From NCBI GenBank assembly GCA_964587755.1, contig CAZPMC010000003.1, positions 1 to 64,000 of the forward strand: 64,000 bases of DNA, given 5' to 3'. This stretch comes from CAZPMC01 sp964587755. GTDB lineage: Bacteria; Bacillota; Clostridia; Acetivibrionales; DTU013. Both the position numbers and the translations under genes were made by a program. This document shows positions 17,178 to 25,510 of this stretch, piece by piece (position 1 is the first letter of the stretch; every line of letters starts with the position of its first letter). Under the pieces are notes generated by a model. That model ran no database searches and was not told the DNA's origin. It saw only the letters and a list, made by a program, of their open reading frames with translations.

Positions 17178-17642
17178 TTATCGTTTAAAAATCAACTCTT
17201 TGTTCTTTTCAAGATATATCATCAGAGGATATCCAAGACCGTAGCAGGCTATAAGTTCGCCCAAAGCCACTAAACCCATTGTAGCCATTAACGGGGCATT
17301 CATGGTTATCTTCAGAACATATGCCACCACGACCGCATTTAGAATAACAGGCGGAATGGGAACCAATGGCTTAGATTTGATTTTATATGAAAGAAAAGCT
17401 GCTAAAAGTGTTGCAAGACTTCCAAATACAATGTCGTAAATCCCGGCTCCTACAAATATATTTGCAGTAAGACACCCTATAAAAAGTCCCGGTACTGCTG
17501 CCGGCGTAAAATACGGCAATACCGTCAAAGCCTCTGAAATTCTTACCTGAAACTCTCCAGAGCTCCAGGGATTTATTATTGTCAGTACAGCATACATTGC
17601 TGCTATAATTGCAGCCTCAACCGAATATCTTACTTTATACAT
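17178..17642 (-). CDS. queT: queuosine precursor ECF transporter S-component
   Basis: A 154-residue, five- to six-helix membrane protein of the QueT family that takes up a queuosine precursor (preQ1 or preQ0) through an ECF module. It carries the family-typical GEFQVRISEALTVLPYFTPAAVPGL and GCLTANI segments. ATG at 17642 has GGAGG seven bases upstream. The GTG eight codons earlier is less likely. A preQ1-I riboswitch with terminator directly precedes it. Confidence 0.9.
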   Translation of the reverse strand: MYKVRYSVEAAIIAAMYAVLTIINPWSSGEFQVRISEALTVLPYFTPAAVPGLFIGCLTANIFVGAGIYDIVFGSLATLLAAFLSYKIKSKPLVPIPPVILNAVVVAYVLKITMNAPLMATMGLVALGELIACYGLGYPLMIYLEKNKELIFKR

Positions 17643-17690
17643 CAAAACTCCTCCGTTAGCTGCCACCTGTCAGTTATAACGTACCACTAC

Positions 17691-17770
17691 AAAAAAGGGA
17701 CGCATTCGTCCCTATAAAATAACATTTTCCCGTAGTTTTGTTTAGAGACAGGATGGTTTCGAACTGTCTT
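17691..17770 (-). promoter_or_regulatory. preQ1-I riboswitch and terminator
   Basis: On the minus strand a stem AGACAG/CTGTCT encloses loop TTCGAAACCATC and is followed by the A-rich tail CTAAACAAAACTA (17770 to 17732). This is the arrangement of class I preQ1 aptamers. A compact terminator GGGACG-AATG-CGTCCC with six Ts follows (17691-17712), upstream of queT. Confidence 0.85.
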
Positions 17771-17782
17771 ATTTTTTCTCTG

Positions 17783-17811
17783 ATTATCCCATACCATGCG
17801 CAAAATCGCAA
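17783..17811 (-). promoter_or_regulatory. promoter of queT
   Basis: TTGCGA (17806-17811) and GATAAT (17783-17788), spacing 17 bp, placed just upstream of the preQ1 aptamer. Confidence 0.6.
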
Positions 17812-17842
17812 CAATTAATTGACCGTCATAATATTCTTATAA

Positions 17843-18505
17843 CTAGTCATTATTTGTCTGGCTTTTAACTATCTTGACTATTCTGCTGGTTCCAATCCTA
17901 TTTGCACCAAGTTTCAAAAAATCCTGTGCATCCGAAATGGAGGATATTCCGCCTGCTGCTTTAATTTTCACAGGAGGCTTGACATGCTTTGTAAATAAAA
18001 CAACATCCTCCTCAGTAGCTCCGCCTTCGGAAAAACCAGTTGAGGTCTTAATAAAGTCAGCTCCCGCTTCTGATATTATCTGACACATTTTTATTTTTTC
18101 TTGCTCGTCAAGCAGGCATGCTTCAATAATCACCTTTAGCAGCTTTCCTTTACATGCAGCCTTTACCGCCTTTATTTCTTCAAGGATTAAATCATATCTT
18201 TTACCCTTAAGCCAGCCAATATTGATAACCATATCAATTTCGTCCGCACCGTTTTTAACAGCTTCCGCAGCCTCAAAGCATTTTGCGGCTGTTGTGGTAT
18301 ATCCGTTGGGAAAGCCGATGACGGTACAAACAGGAAGCTTTCCATTTAAATATTCCGCTGCTTGCTTAACATAGCAGGGCGGAATGCAAACCGAAGCAAC
18401 ACCGTAAGCTATTGCGTCATCGCAAAGTGCTTTAACATCTTCCCATGTTGCTGTTACTGAAAGCATTGTATGATCAACCGCAGCTAAAACTGCTTTTAAC
18501 TCCAT
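17843..18505 (-). CDS. deoC: deoxyribose-phosphate aldolase
   Basis: Cleaves 2-deoxyribose 5-phosphate to glyceraldehyde 3-phosphate and acetaldehyde in deoxynucleoside catabolism. It has 220 residues of TIM-barrel type. The Schiff-base lysine is in FIKTSTGF near residue 153, with VIIEACLL and KAAGGISS also present. It begins 31 bp after rnfB on the same strand and may be read through from the rnf operon. The link may be coincidental, although its product acetaldehyde is a plausible substrate for aldehyde-oxidising enzymes. Confidence 0.95.
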   Translation of the reverse strand: MELKAVLAAVDHTMLSVTATWEDVKALCDDAIAYGVASVCIPPCYVKQAAEYLNGKLPVCTVIGFPNGYTTTAAKCFEAAEAVKNGADEIDMVINIGWLKGKRYDLILEEIKAVKAACKGKLLKVIIEACLLDEQEKIKMCQIISEAGADFIKTSTGFSEGGATEEDVVLFTKHVKPPVKIKAAGGISSISDAQDFLKLGANRIGTSRIVKIVKSQTNND

Positions 18506-18536
18506 ATCAATCGTACCTCATAATAGATAAATAATA

Positions 18537-19337
18537 CTATTCTCCAAAGTCCATTACTCTTATTGCCATCGTAGGGCAAACCTTTGTACATTCCCCGCAG
18601 TTTACGCACTTGTCGTAATCTATCTTTGCCAGGGTTCCTTCCATGTGGATAGCTCCTTCAGGACATGCCTTCAGGCAACGTGTGCACCCAATGCAGCCAA
18701 CCTCACAGTTTTTTCTTGTGACTGCGCCTTTGTCCTTTGACATACACATTACAGAGTACTTCTTATCTTTATCTATCATCTCAATAAGATGCTTTGGACA
18801 GGCCGCAACACATTTTTCGCATGCCTTACAGCGGTCCTCTATTACTCTTGCTATCCCGCCTACCATAACAATAGCATCAAAAGGGCACGCCCTCATACAA
18901 TTGCCATGACCAAGGCATCCATAGCTGCAAGCTTTATGACCGTTAAAAAGCTGTGCTGCCGCAAAACAATCATCTAAGCCATCATAAACATACTTTTCCT
19001 TGCTTACAGAGCATCTCCCGTTACATAAAACTCTTGCAGCCTTTCTGGAAATTCCCGCAGCCTCTACACCCATGACATCTGCTACCTTTTGCGCCACATC
19101 ATTTCCGCCTACAGGGCATCCGTTTGTCGGCGCTTCGCCTGAAACAACCGCATCAGCAAAACCGTCACAGCCTGCATAGCCACATGCTCCGCAATTTGCA
19201 CCGGGAAGCACATCCCTTACAAGTGGTATTCTTTCATCCACCTCTACAGCAAACAACTTGGAAGCGTAGGAAAGTCCTACTCCGAATACCAATCCCAAGC
19301 CGCTTATTACTCCAACAGCAATTATTATCTCATTCAT
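18537..19337 (-). CDS. rnfB: Rnf complex subunit B, iron-sulfur protein
   Basis: The electron-entry subunit of the ferredoxin:NAD oxidoreductase that couples electron flow to Na+ or H+ export. It has 266 residues: one N-terminal membrane segment, then the CGACGYAGCDGF cluster motif near residue 49. Several ferredoxin-type motifs follow (CMRACPFDA, CKACEKCVAACP, CIGCTRCLKACP, CVNCGECTKVCP). It is the last gene of rnfCDGEAB. Confidence 0.97.
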   Translation of the reverse strand: MNEIIIAVGVISGLGLVFGVGLSYASKLFAVEVDERIPLVRDVLPGANCGACGYAGCDGFADAVVSGEAPTNGCPVGGNDVAQKVADVMGVEAAGISRKAARVLCNGRCSVSKEKYVYDGLDDCFAAAQLFNGHKACSYGCLGHGNCMRACPFDAIVMVGGIARVIEDRCKACEKCVAACPKHLIEMIDKDKKYSVMCMSKDKGAVTRKNCEVGCIGCTRCLKACPEGAIHMEGTLAKIDYDKCVNCGECTKVCPTMAIRVMDFGE

Positions 19338-19356
19338 ATCTTAACCTCCCGGACAA

Positions 19357-19944
19357 TCATTTAAGCAACCCCTGGAACCCTAAAAACGCCAACGAAACTA
19401 GTGACGCCGAAATCAAAGAAATCGGAAAGCCTTCAAGACACTTTGGAACCTTGGCTGTTTCCAGTCTTTCTCTTATGCCTGCAAAAAGAACAATAGCAAG
19501 TGTAAAGCCTACCCCGGAAAAAGTACCGTTCAAAACTGACATAAGGAATCTGCTATCTCCGCTTATTTCAAGGTTTAAAAGGCAAACGCCAAGTACGGCA
19601 CAGTTAGTTGTAATCAAAGGCAGGTAAACACCCAGTGCCTTGTACAATGCCTGACTGGTTTTTTGTAATACCATTTCAACCAACTGAACCAATGCCGCAA
19701 TTACAAGTATAAAAGCGATTGTTTGCAGGTATTCCAAATCATATGGGTAAAGAATATATTCCTGCACAGCCCAAGTAGCGGCAGATGAAAAAGCCATAAC
19801 AAATATAACTGCTACACCCATCCCCAAAGCAGTATTAATTTTCTTAGAGACTCCGAGGAAAGGACAAATACCTAAGAATTTTACAACTACAAAGTTATTT
19901 ATAAAAACAGCTGATATAAATGCTATAAGAATACTTTCCAGCAT
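19357..19944 (-). CDS. rnfA: Rnf complex subunit A
   Basis: A 195-residue integral membrane subunit with six helices, homologous to NqrE. It shows the conserved FLGICPFLGVSKK and TNCAVLGVCLLN stretches, whose cysteines bind a membrane-embedded Fe-S centre between RnfA and RnfE. It starts on the base where the rnfE coding region ends, so translation is coupled. Confidence 0.97.
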   Translation of the reverse strand: MLESILIAFISAVFINNFVVVKFLGICPFLGVSKKINTALGMGVAVIFVMAFSSAATWAVQEYILYPYDLEYLQTIAFILVIAALVQLVEMVLQKTSQALYKALGVYLPLITTNCAVLGVCLLNLEISGDSRFLMSVLNGTFSGVGFTLAIVLFAGIRERLETAKVPKCLEGFPISLISASLVSLAFLGFQGLLK

Positions 19945-20615
19945 TATGCTTCACCCCCATTTTCCGTAACGGCTGCCTCACAGCCTCCACATGCTCCACA
20001 TCCTGCACCGCAACCGGTTTTCAGTGTTTGTCTGGAGGTGATGAGATTTACCAGTCCGATAATCAAACCGAACACAAGGAATCCTCCCGGAGGTAAAATA
20101 ACAGCTAATGCGGGACTGGCTGCTTCTCCAAACAGTGAAAATCCAAATATGCTACCGTTTCCGAGAATTTCTCTGATTCCGCCTATCAATACAAGTGCTA
20201 GTGTAAATCCTATACCCATACCCAGTCCGTCAACAGCAGAAGCAATCACAGTGTTCCTGTTTGCAAAAGCCTCAGCTCTTGCCAATATAATACAATTAAC
20301 AACAATAAGGGGAATATAAATTCCCAAAGCTTTGTCAAGAGCAGGTACATAAGCCTTAAGAAGCATCTGTACAATTGTCACAAACCCTGCAATTATCGTA
20401 ACATACGCCGGTATCCTAACCTTTGACGGTATAAACTTTCTAAGCAATGAAATAACCACGTTAGAGCCAATTAAAACCGCCATGGTTGAAATACCCATAC
20501 CAACTCCGTTTATTGCGGATGTTGTTACTGCCAGTGTCGGACAGGTGCCAAGCACAAGGCGGAATGTCGGATTTTCATCAATTATTCCATTTTTGAATGT
20601 CTTTAGTAAACTCAT
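19944..20615 (-). CDS. rnfE: Rnf complex subunit E
   Basis: A 223-residue integral membrane partner of RnfA (NqrD homologue), with LGTCPTLAVTTSAING near the N-terminus and VVNCIILARAEAFA in the middle. The C-terminal tail is unusually cysteine-rich (CGAGCGACGGCE). That is not a standard cluster motif and may bind metal; this is only an observation. It overlaps rnfG by four bases. Confidence 0.96.
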   Translation of the reverse strand: MSLLKTFKNGIIDENPTFRLVLGTCPTLAVTTSAINGVGMGISTMAVLIGSNVVISLLRKFIPSKVRIPAYVTIIAGFVTIVQMLLKAYVPALDKALGIYIPLIVVNCIILARAEAFANRNTVIASAVDGLGMGIGFTLALVLIGGIREILGNGSIFGFSLFGEAASPALAVILPPGGFLVFGLIIGLVNLITSRQTLKTGCGAGCGACGGCEAAVTENGGEA

Positions 20616-21202
20616 TTAACCTCGCCTCCATCCTGTTCCTGTAATAGCTTACTGCCAAGCTCGGAAGAAGCCGAAACCGCATCCGTAACTGCCACAGAGC
20701 TAATCGTAGCACCGCTGACGGCTTGGATTTCGCTGTCGTCTTTTGCAGGCACCTTAACTACCGTAAACTTTTGATTTATTTCTTTATCCATATACTGGAC
20801 TAAAAAATCATCACTTGCTGCTTTACTTCCAAGACCAGGTGTCTCTTCATTACTGCCGACTTTAACACCTGTAATTTTACCTTCGGTATTGATACCTACA
20901 GTAACGGGTATTTCTCCACCGAAGCCAACCTGGAAAGCACTGAAAACATAACCGACAAAGGTATCTGACGAATAGGCCTCATAAACCTCCCTTATCAAGC
21001 CGCTTTCATCCTTGTCTTCCCAGCCTTCTGTCAATTTGAAGCTGTCTGCCTCACTTAGAACCAGTTTCCTTTGCTCCTGCGCATCTAATATAATTCTCTG
21101 CTCAATGGTATCCTTAGTGATACTGTTAACAAATGCCAGAGCAAATGCAACAGCTAAGCATATAATAAACAGAGATAATGTTGGTTTTAACATATCACGC
21201 AT
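20612..21202 (-). CDS. rnfG: Rnf complex subunit G, covalent flavoprotein
   Basis: A 196-residue subunit with an N-terminal membrane anchor and an extracellular FMN-binding domain. The covalent attachment motif SGATIS is near residue 165, and GVKVGSNEETPGLGSKA is typical of the fold. It overlaps rnfD (8 bp) and rnfE (4 bp). Confidence 0.96.
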   Translation of the reverse strand: MRDMLKPTLSLFIICLAVAFALAFVNSITKDTIEQRIILDAQEQRKLVLSEADSFKLTEGWEDKDESGLIREVYEAYSSDTFVGYVFSAFQVGFGGEIPVTVGINTEGKITGVKVGSNEETPGLGSKAASDDFLVQYMDKEINQKFTVVKVPAKDDSEIQAVSGATISSVAVTDAVSASSELGSKLLQEQDGGEVK

Positions 21203-22148
21203 TTTTCACGGCACCTCCAAAGCTCTTGGGAATAATAAATCTGTCGATTAGCGGTACAACAAGGTTCATAAGCAGTATGGAGTAAGATACCCCTTCCGGA
21301 TATCCGCCATACAACCTTATTACCGATGTCAAAAGACCGCATCCGACTCCCATGATAATCCGCCCTGAAAATGTAACAGGCGAAGTCGTATAGTCTGTAG
21401 CCATGAAGAATGCTCCCAGTATCAGCCCGCCTGGTAATATATGGTAAATGAAATCACCACTAAAGGCTGTTTCTCCTCCAAGCATCCATGTCATAAATGC
21501 AACAGTTCCAATAAACGCAATAGGAATTTCAGGTGTTATAACCCTTCTAACCAGCAAATACGCGGCACCTATAAGTAATGCCAATGCTGAGGTCTCACCG
21601 ATACATCCTCCGATGTTTCCTAAGAAAAGATCAATAAGCCCAGGCATTTGACCGGAAACCTCAGAGCCCTTTAAAATAGCTAAAGGGGTAGCAGAGCTTA
21701 CAGCATCAACTCCCGGTGTAACCCAGGTAGTCATTTGGACCGGCCAAGAAGCCATAAGAAAAGCTCTGGCAGCCAAAGCGGGATTTATAAAGTTATGCCC
21801 CAGACCTCCAAATAGCTGCTTTGTAATGATTATTGCAAAAACACCACCAATAACGGCTATCCAAACAGGAACCTGCGGCGATAAGTTGAAGGCCAGCAGT
21901 ATTCCGGTTACTACAGCGCTCAAGTCGCCTAATGTATTAGGCTTCTTTGTAACCTTTGTCCACAAAAACTCAGACAAAACACAGGATAAGACTGTAGCCG
22001 CTATAAGCAGTAATGCATTAAGCCCAAAATAGTATATAGCGGAAACTGCTGCCGGCATTAATGCAATAACAACATCAAGCATTATTTTCTGTACATTTTT
22101 GTTGCTTTTTATATGGGGTGACGAACCCGCCAGAAGATAATTTTCCAT
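21195..22148 (-). CDS. rnfD: Rnf complex subunit D
   Basis: A 317-residue, multi-helix membrane subunit (NqrB homologue) that carries covalent FMN. The threonine of the flavin motif is in DAVSSATPLAIL near residue 153. Other family blocks are GGLGHNFINPALAARAFL and FMATDYTTSPVT. It starts two bases after the rnfC stop. Confidence 0.97.
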   Translation of the reverse strand: MENYLLAGSSPHIKSNKNVQKIMLDVVIALMPAAVSAIYYFGLNALLLIAATVLSCVLSEFLWTKVTKKPNTLGDLSAVVTGILLAFNLSPQVPVWIAVIGGVFAIIITKQLFGGLGHNFINPALAARAFLMASWPVQMTTWVTPGVDAVSSATPLAILKGSEVSGQMPGLIDLFLGNIGGCIGETSALALLIGAAYLLVRRVITPEIPIAFIGTVAFMTWMLGGETAFSGDFIYHILPGGLILGAFFMATDYTTSPVTFSGRIIMGVGCGLLTSVIRLYGGYPEGVSYSILLMNLVVPLIDRFIIPKSFGGAVKNA

Positions 22149-22150
22149 AA

Positions 22151-23482
22151 CTATTTTTCCCCACCTTTCTTTTTTGCTGCAATCTCTCTAAGCTGCGCCT
22201 TGGCATACCGGATTGACTGTACCAGATGCCTTGAAGCAGGGCAAATATATGAGCAGCATCCACATTCCATGCAATCGTTAACATGATATTTGAGGGTTTC
22301 TTCTATTTCACCCTTCTCAACACATGCGTTTATAAACAGCGGCATTAGGGACATAGGACATGCTCCTACACACTTTCCGCATCTTATGCAGGTTGATTCT
22401 TTGTCAGTTGATATTTCTTTTTCAGACAATGCCAATAGTGCATTTGTCTGCTTAATTACTGTGTTATCCAATGAAAATTGTGCTACACCCATCATAGGGC
22501 CACCCATTATAACTTTTTTGGGTTCCTCGATAAATCCTCCACAAAAGTCAAAAACCTCTCTTAAGGGTGTTCCTATGAGCACCTCAACATTCATAGGGTT
22601 CTTTACACAACCCCCGTCCACCGTAACTCTCTTTTTAATAAGAGGCATTCCGGTCCTAATATATTCATCGATAAAGGACGTAGTATTCACGTTGTGAACT
22701 AAAACGCCTACTTCCGACGGAAGCTTCCCGGCAGGCACTTTTCTTCCTGTTACCGCATATATCAGCTGCTTCTCCCCGCCCTGGGGGTATCTTGTCCTCA
22801 AAGGCGCTACCTGGATACCCTCATATTCTTTTACCATCTCATCTAACAGCATAATTGCACGGGGCTTATTGGATTCAATGCCGATATAGGCCTTTTTAAT
22901 GCCCGTAATCTTCATGACGGCTTTTGTACCTTCCAAAATTCCCTTTGGATTCTCCATCATTTCCCTGTAATCCGAAGTAATATACGGCTCACATTCGGCT
23001 CCGTTTACTACTAAGGTATCCACCTTCGATCTCGGAGGAGGTGAAAGCTTCACCGCCGACGGGAATCCTGCGCCGCCTAATCCCACCAAACCTGCTTCTT
23101 TAATAGCCTTAAGAAGGCTCTGGTTATCGGTAAATACTGGAGGCTTAACACTTTCATGAACCTCCTGCAAACCATCAGGCTTAATCTCTACACACATAAT
23201 TTCAAAGCCTCCGGGATAAAGCATTGGCTTTACATCAGTAACGTTACCGGAGACACTTGAATGAACAGCAGCCGAAATAAAAGCTTCGGATACTCCAATC
23301 TGCTGTCCGACTAAAACCCTGTCACCCTTCTTAACTACGGGTGTGCAGGGGGCTCCTATATGTTGAAGCATTGGAATTACAACCTTAGACGGCAGTGGCA
23401 TTTTAACGGTTTGACTTTCTGCTGTTCTTTTATCGTGTCCGGGTTTGACCCCTCCCCTAAATGCTTTTACTGCTTTGACCAC
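22151..23482 (-). CDS. rnfC: Rnf complex subunit C, NADH-interacting
   Basis: A 443-residue peripheral subunit where NAD(H) is thought to react. A glycine-rich nucleotide/FMN region (GLGGAGFPSAVKL) is near residue 134. Two ferredoxin-type motifs, CIRCGKCVGACP and CMECGCCSYICP, occupy residues 365-420. The start codon is GTG with GAGGTGG before it. First gene of the rnf operon. Confidence 0.97.
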   Translation of the reverse strand: MVKAVKAFRGGVKPGHDKRTAESQTVKMPLPSKVVIPMLQHIGAPCTPVVKKGDRVLVGQQIGVSEAFISAAVHSSVSGNVTDVKPMLYPGGFEIMCVEIKPDGLQEVHESVKPPVFTDNQSLLKAIKEAGLVGLGGAGFPSAVKLSPPPRSKVDTLVVNGAECEPYITSDYREMMENPKGILEGTKAVMKITGIKKAYIGIESNKPRAIMLLDEMVKEYEGIQVAPLRTRYPQGGEKQLIYAVTGRKVPAGKLPSEVGVLVHNVNTTSFIDEYIRTGMPLIKKRVTVDGGCVKNPMNVEVLIGTPLREVFDFCGGFIEEPKKVIMGGPMMGVAQFSLDNTVIKQTNALLALSEKEISTDKESTCIRCGKCVGACPMSLMPLFINACVEKGEIEETLKYHVNDCMECGCCSYICPASRHLVQSIRYAKAQLREIAAKKKGGEK

Positions 23483-23513
23483 TCAAACCACCTCACTTGT
23501 TCTGTTATATAAA

Positions 23514-23542
23514 ATTATAGCGTATCATGTATACAATGTCCA
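23514..23542 (-). promoter_or_regulatory. promoter of the rnf operon
   Basis: TGGACA (23537-23542) and TATAAT (23514-23519) on the minus strand, spacing 17 bp, about 30 bp upstream of rnfC. Confidence 0.75.
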
Positions 23543-23611
23543 TAAAAAAGCGAAATTTTCTTTGTTAAAAATATAACTATGTCCCGCTATAATCAAGGGT
23601 TACAGACATTT

Positions 23612-25288
23612 CTACTGTTCAAAGAATTGAGCCGCCCTTTCAATAATAGATGCAAACTGTGCACGTGTAACAGCCTGTTTAGGATAAAATTTACCGTCCG
23701 GAAATCCATTTAAGACCCCTTCCTCCTTACATCTGGCGATGGCCTCATATGACCATGGGGACGTTTCTTCAGTCACATCCGGAAAGGGATCCTTCTCAGC
23801 AGGAAAGGAATCCGCCGCTTCACCGCTGAATCCCAATGCCCTGTCAAGCAAAACAGCTATCTGCTCTCTCGTCAATTTCCCGTCCGGCATAAATTTCCCT
23901 GACGTCATTCCTTTAACAAGTCCATTTATATGAGCTGTCTCGATTTCATCGAAAGCCCAATGGGATGCTGTATCATAATAGGTGCAATTATTTCTGTCGC
24001 CCGTGATGATATCAATATTCAACGCTCTTACTAACGTAGTTACCGCCTGAGCCCTTGTTACGGGACTTTCAGGTGCAAATTTCGAGCCTAAGACCCCTAT
24101 CATCCACCCTTTTTGAGCAACAATCATTATTGAATCCTTTGCCCAGCTATGTTGTATATCACTAAAATACTTACCATTTAACCACAGTGAATAGTAATCC
24201 CAGGTGCCCTCTGCCTCTTGCCCGAGACTCCAGGATCCACTGCCTTTTAAATTGTACTTTGCTACAAGGGATAACTTGCTTTTTATTGATTGGGCATTTT
24301 CATACCAAATATCATATACTCCTGCTTCCAACTCTTTTCCAAAAACCTTTGGCTTTTTATCACCCTGTAATATAGTAATGGTCGCCTTAGGAGAGCGCTC
24401 CTTCTCGTCGTAAACAACCTTGCTCCTGTAATTTTTAATTAGCTCTTCAACCACGTTATTGCTAATACCATACCCGCCGTATGAAGCCCCCTGCTTCCAC
24501 AGCCTTCCATAAAAAGGAATTCCCAAAACCAGCTTGTCAGAGGGCACAAGCTTTAGGGCAGCTTTTATCGTATCCTCAACAAAAGGATATCCTGCAACAG
24601 GTCCCGGGGCGCTTCCCTGGTAGTGCTCGTCATAGGCCATAATCATCAGGTAATCACTGTACTCCGCTAGAGCTTTGTAATCATAGGAGCCATGCCATCC
24701 TTCAATCAGATTCCATGGATTTGGAGCAACGGCAACGGACAGACTTTTTTCTTTAGGAAGCTTCTGCCTCAGAAGCCTGACAAAGTCTGTATAGCTATCC
24801 CTTTGAGCCTGCGTTACATTTTCAATATCAACATTTACTCCATCCAGATTGTATTCCTCTATTGCCTCTACAATTTGTGTCGATAAGGCTTCTCTCATAT
24901 TCAGGGCATTAATTCCCTTCTGCCTGTCCCAATGATTGCTGAGAAACGGAGTCACCTTTATTCCCCGCTCATGCATATCCTTTATAAACTCACGGCTTAC
25001 AGCCCCTGTGAGCTTTAGTGTCCCGTCGTCATTTAGATCAAAATAACTGGGTGAGATATCATCTATGGAACCTTGGGCTTTATCAATATAACCTGTATAA
25101 GCAGCCGGATTCCCAAAATAAATATAGCTCATATTAAATCTGTCTGCTTGTGCTGAAATGCTTTCATCTTTGCCCGTTACCCCTTGAGATATAAGCAAAA
25201 ACAATACAACTAGCAGCACAATAGATAAAGAACGCTTAAAAGACTTCCTGACCCCACTCAAATCTTTACCCCCATCTGTTATAAACAT
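23612..25288 (-). CDS. SLH-anchored family 18 glycoside hydrolase
   Basis: A 558-residue exported protein. A membrane/signal segment (SIVLLVVLFLLISQG) precedes a GH18 barrel with the catalytic DGVNVDIE motif. Three C-terminal S-layer homology repeats follow (DIQHSWAKDSI, DTASHWAFDEI and DVTEETSPWSYEAI starts, with VTRAQAV, LTREQIA and VTRAQFA). It should hydrolyse a beta-1,4-GlcNAc polymer, chitin or peptidoglycan-like, while attached to the cell surface. ATG at 25288 is chosen because GAGG lies nine bases upstream and a promoter -10 sits at 25307-25312. The frame stays open to 25372. Confidence 0.87.
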   Translation of the reverse strand: MFITDGGKDLSGVRKSFKRSLSIVLLVVLFLLISQGVTGKDESISAQADRFNMSYIYFGNPAAYTGYIDKAQGSIDDISPSYFDLNDDGTLKLTGAVSREFIKDMHERGIKVTPFLSNHWDRQKGINALNMREALSTQIVEAIEEYNLDGVNVDIENVTQAQRDSYTDFVRLLRQKLPKEKSLSVAVAPNPWNLIEGWHGSYDYKALAEYSDYLMIMAYDEHYQGSAPGPVAGYPFVEDTIKAALKLVPSDKLVLGIPFYGRLWKQGASYGGYGISNNVVEELIKNYRSKVVYDEKERSPKATITILQGDKKPKVFGKELEAGVYDIWYENAQSIKSKLSLVAKYNLKGSGSWSLGQEAEGTWDYYSLWLNGKYFSDIQHSWAKDSIMIVAQKGWMIGVLGSKFAPESPVTRAQAVTTLVRALNIDIITGDRNNCTYYDTASHWAFDEIETAHINGLVKGMTSGKFMPDGKLTREQIAVLLDRALGFSGEAADSFPAEKDPFPDVTEETSPWSYEAIARCKEEGVLNGFPDGKFYPKQAVTRAQFASIIERAAQFFEQ

Positions 25289-25306
25289 TTTTATATACCT
25301 CATGTC

Positions 25307-25336
25307 ATTATCCCACGGCGGCCTTAAATACTTCAA
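25307..25336 (-). promoter_or_regulatory. promoter of the GH18-SLH gene
   Basis: TTGAAG (25331-25336) and GATAAT (25307-25312), 18-bp spacing. Its position rules out the longer start codon for the downstream gene. Confidence 0.5.
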
Positions 25337-25424
25337 CAAACAATTTATGTAAACCAATAATAAATCCTTCACCGGATGAATATAATCACTTTATGAAGAA
25401 CTTAACTATACTGTTTATAAACAG

Positions 25425-25464
25425 AAAAAAAGCGATAATAATCATTGCATTGATTATTCCGCTT
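25425..25464 (-). terminator. intrinsic terminator of thrC
   Basis: On the minus strand AAGCG and AATAATCA pair with TGATTATT and CGCTT around loop ATGCA, followed by seven Ts. It sits 47 bp past the thrC stop. Confidence 0.7.
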
Positions 25465-25510
25465 ATATTTTTATTTCTGTTAATTATGAATCTGTTTCAC
25501 AAGCAGCTTT

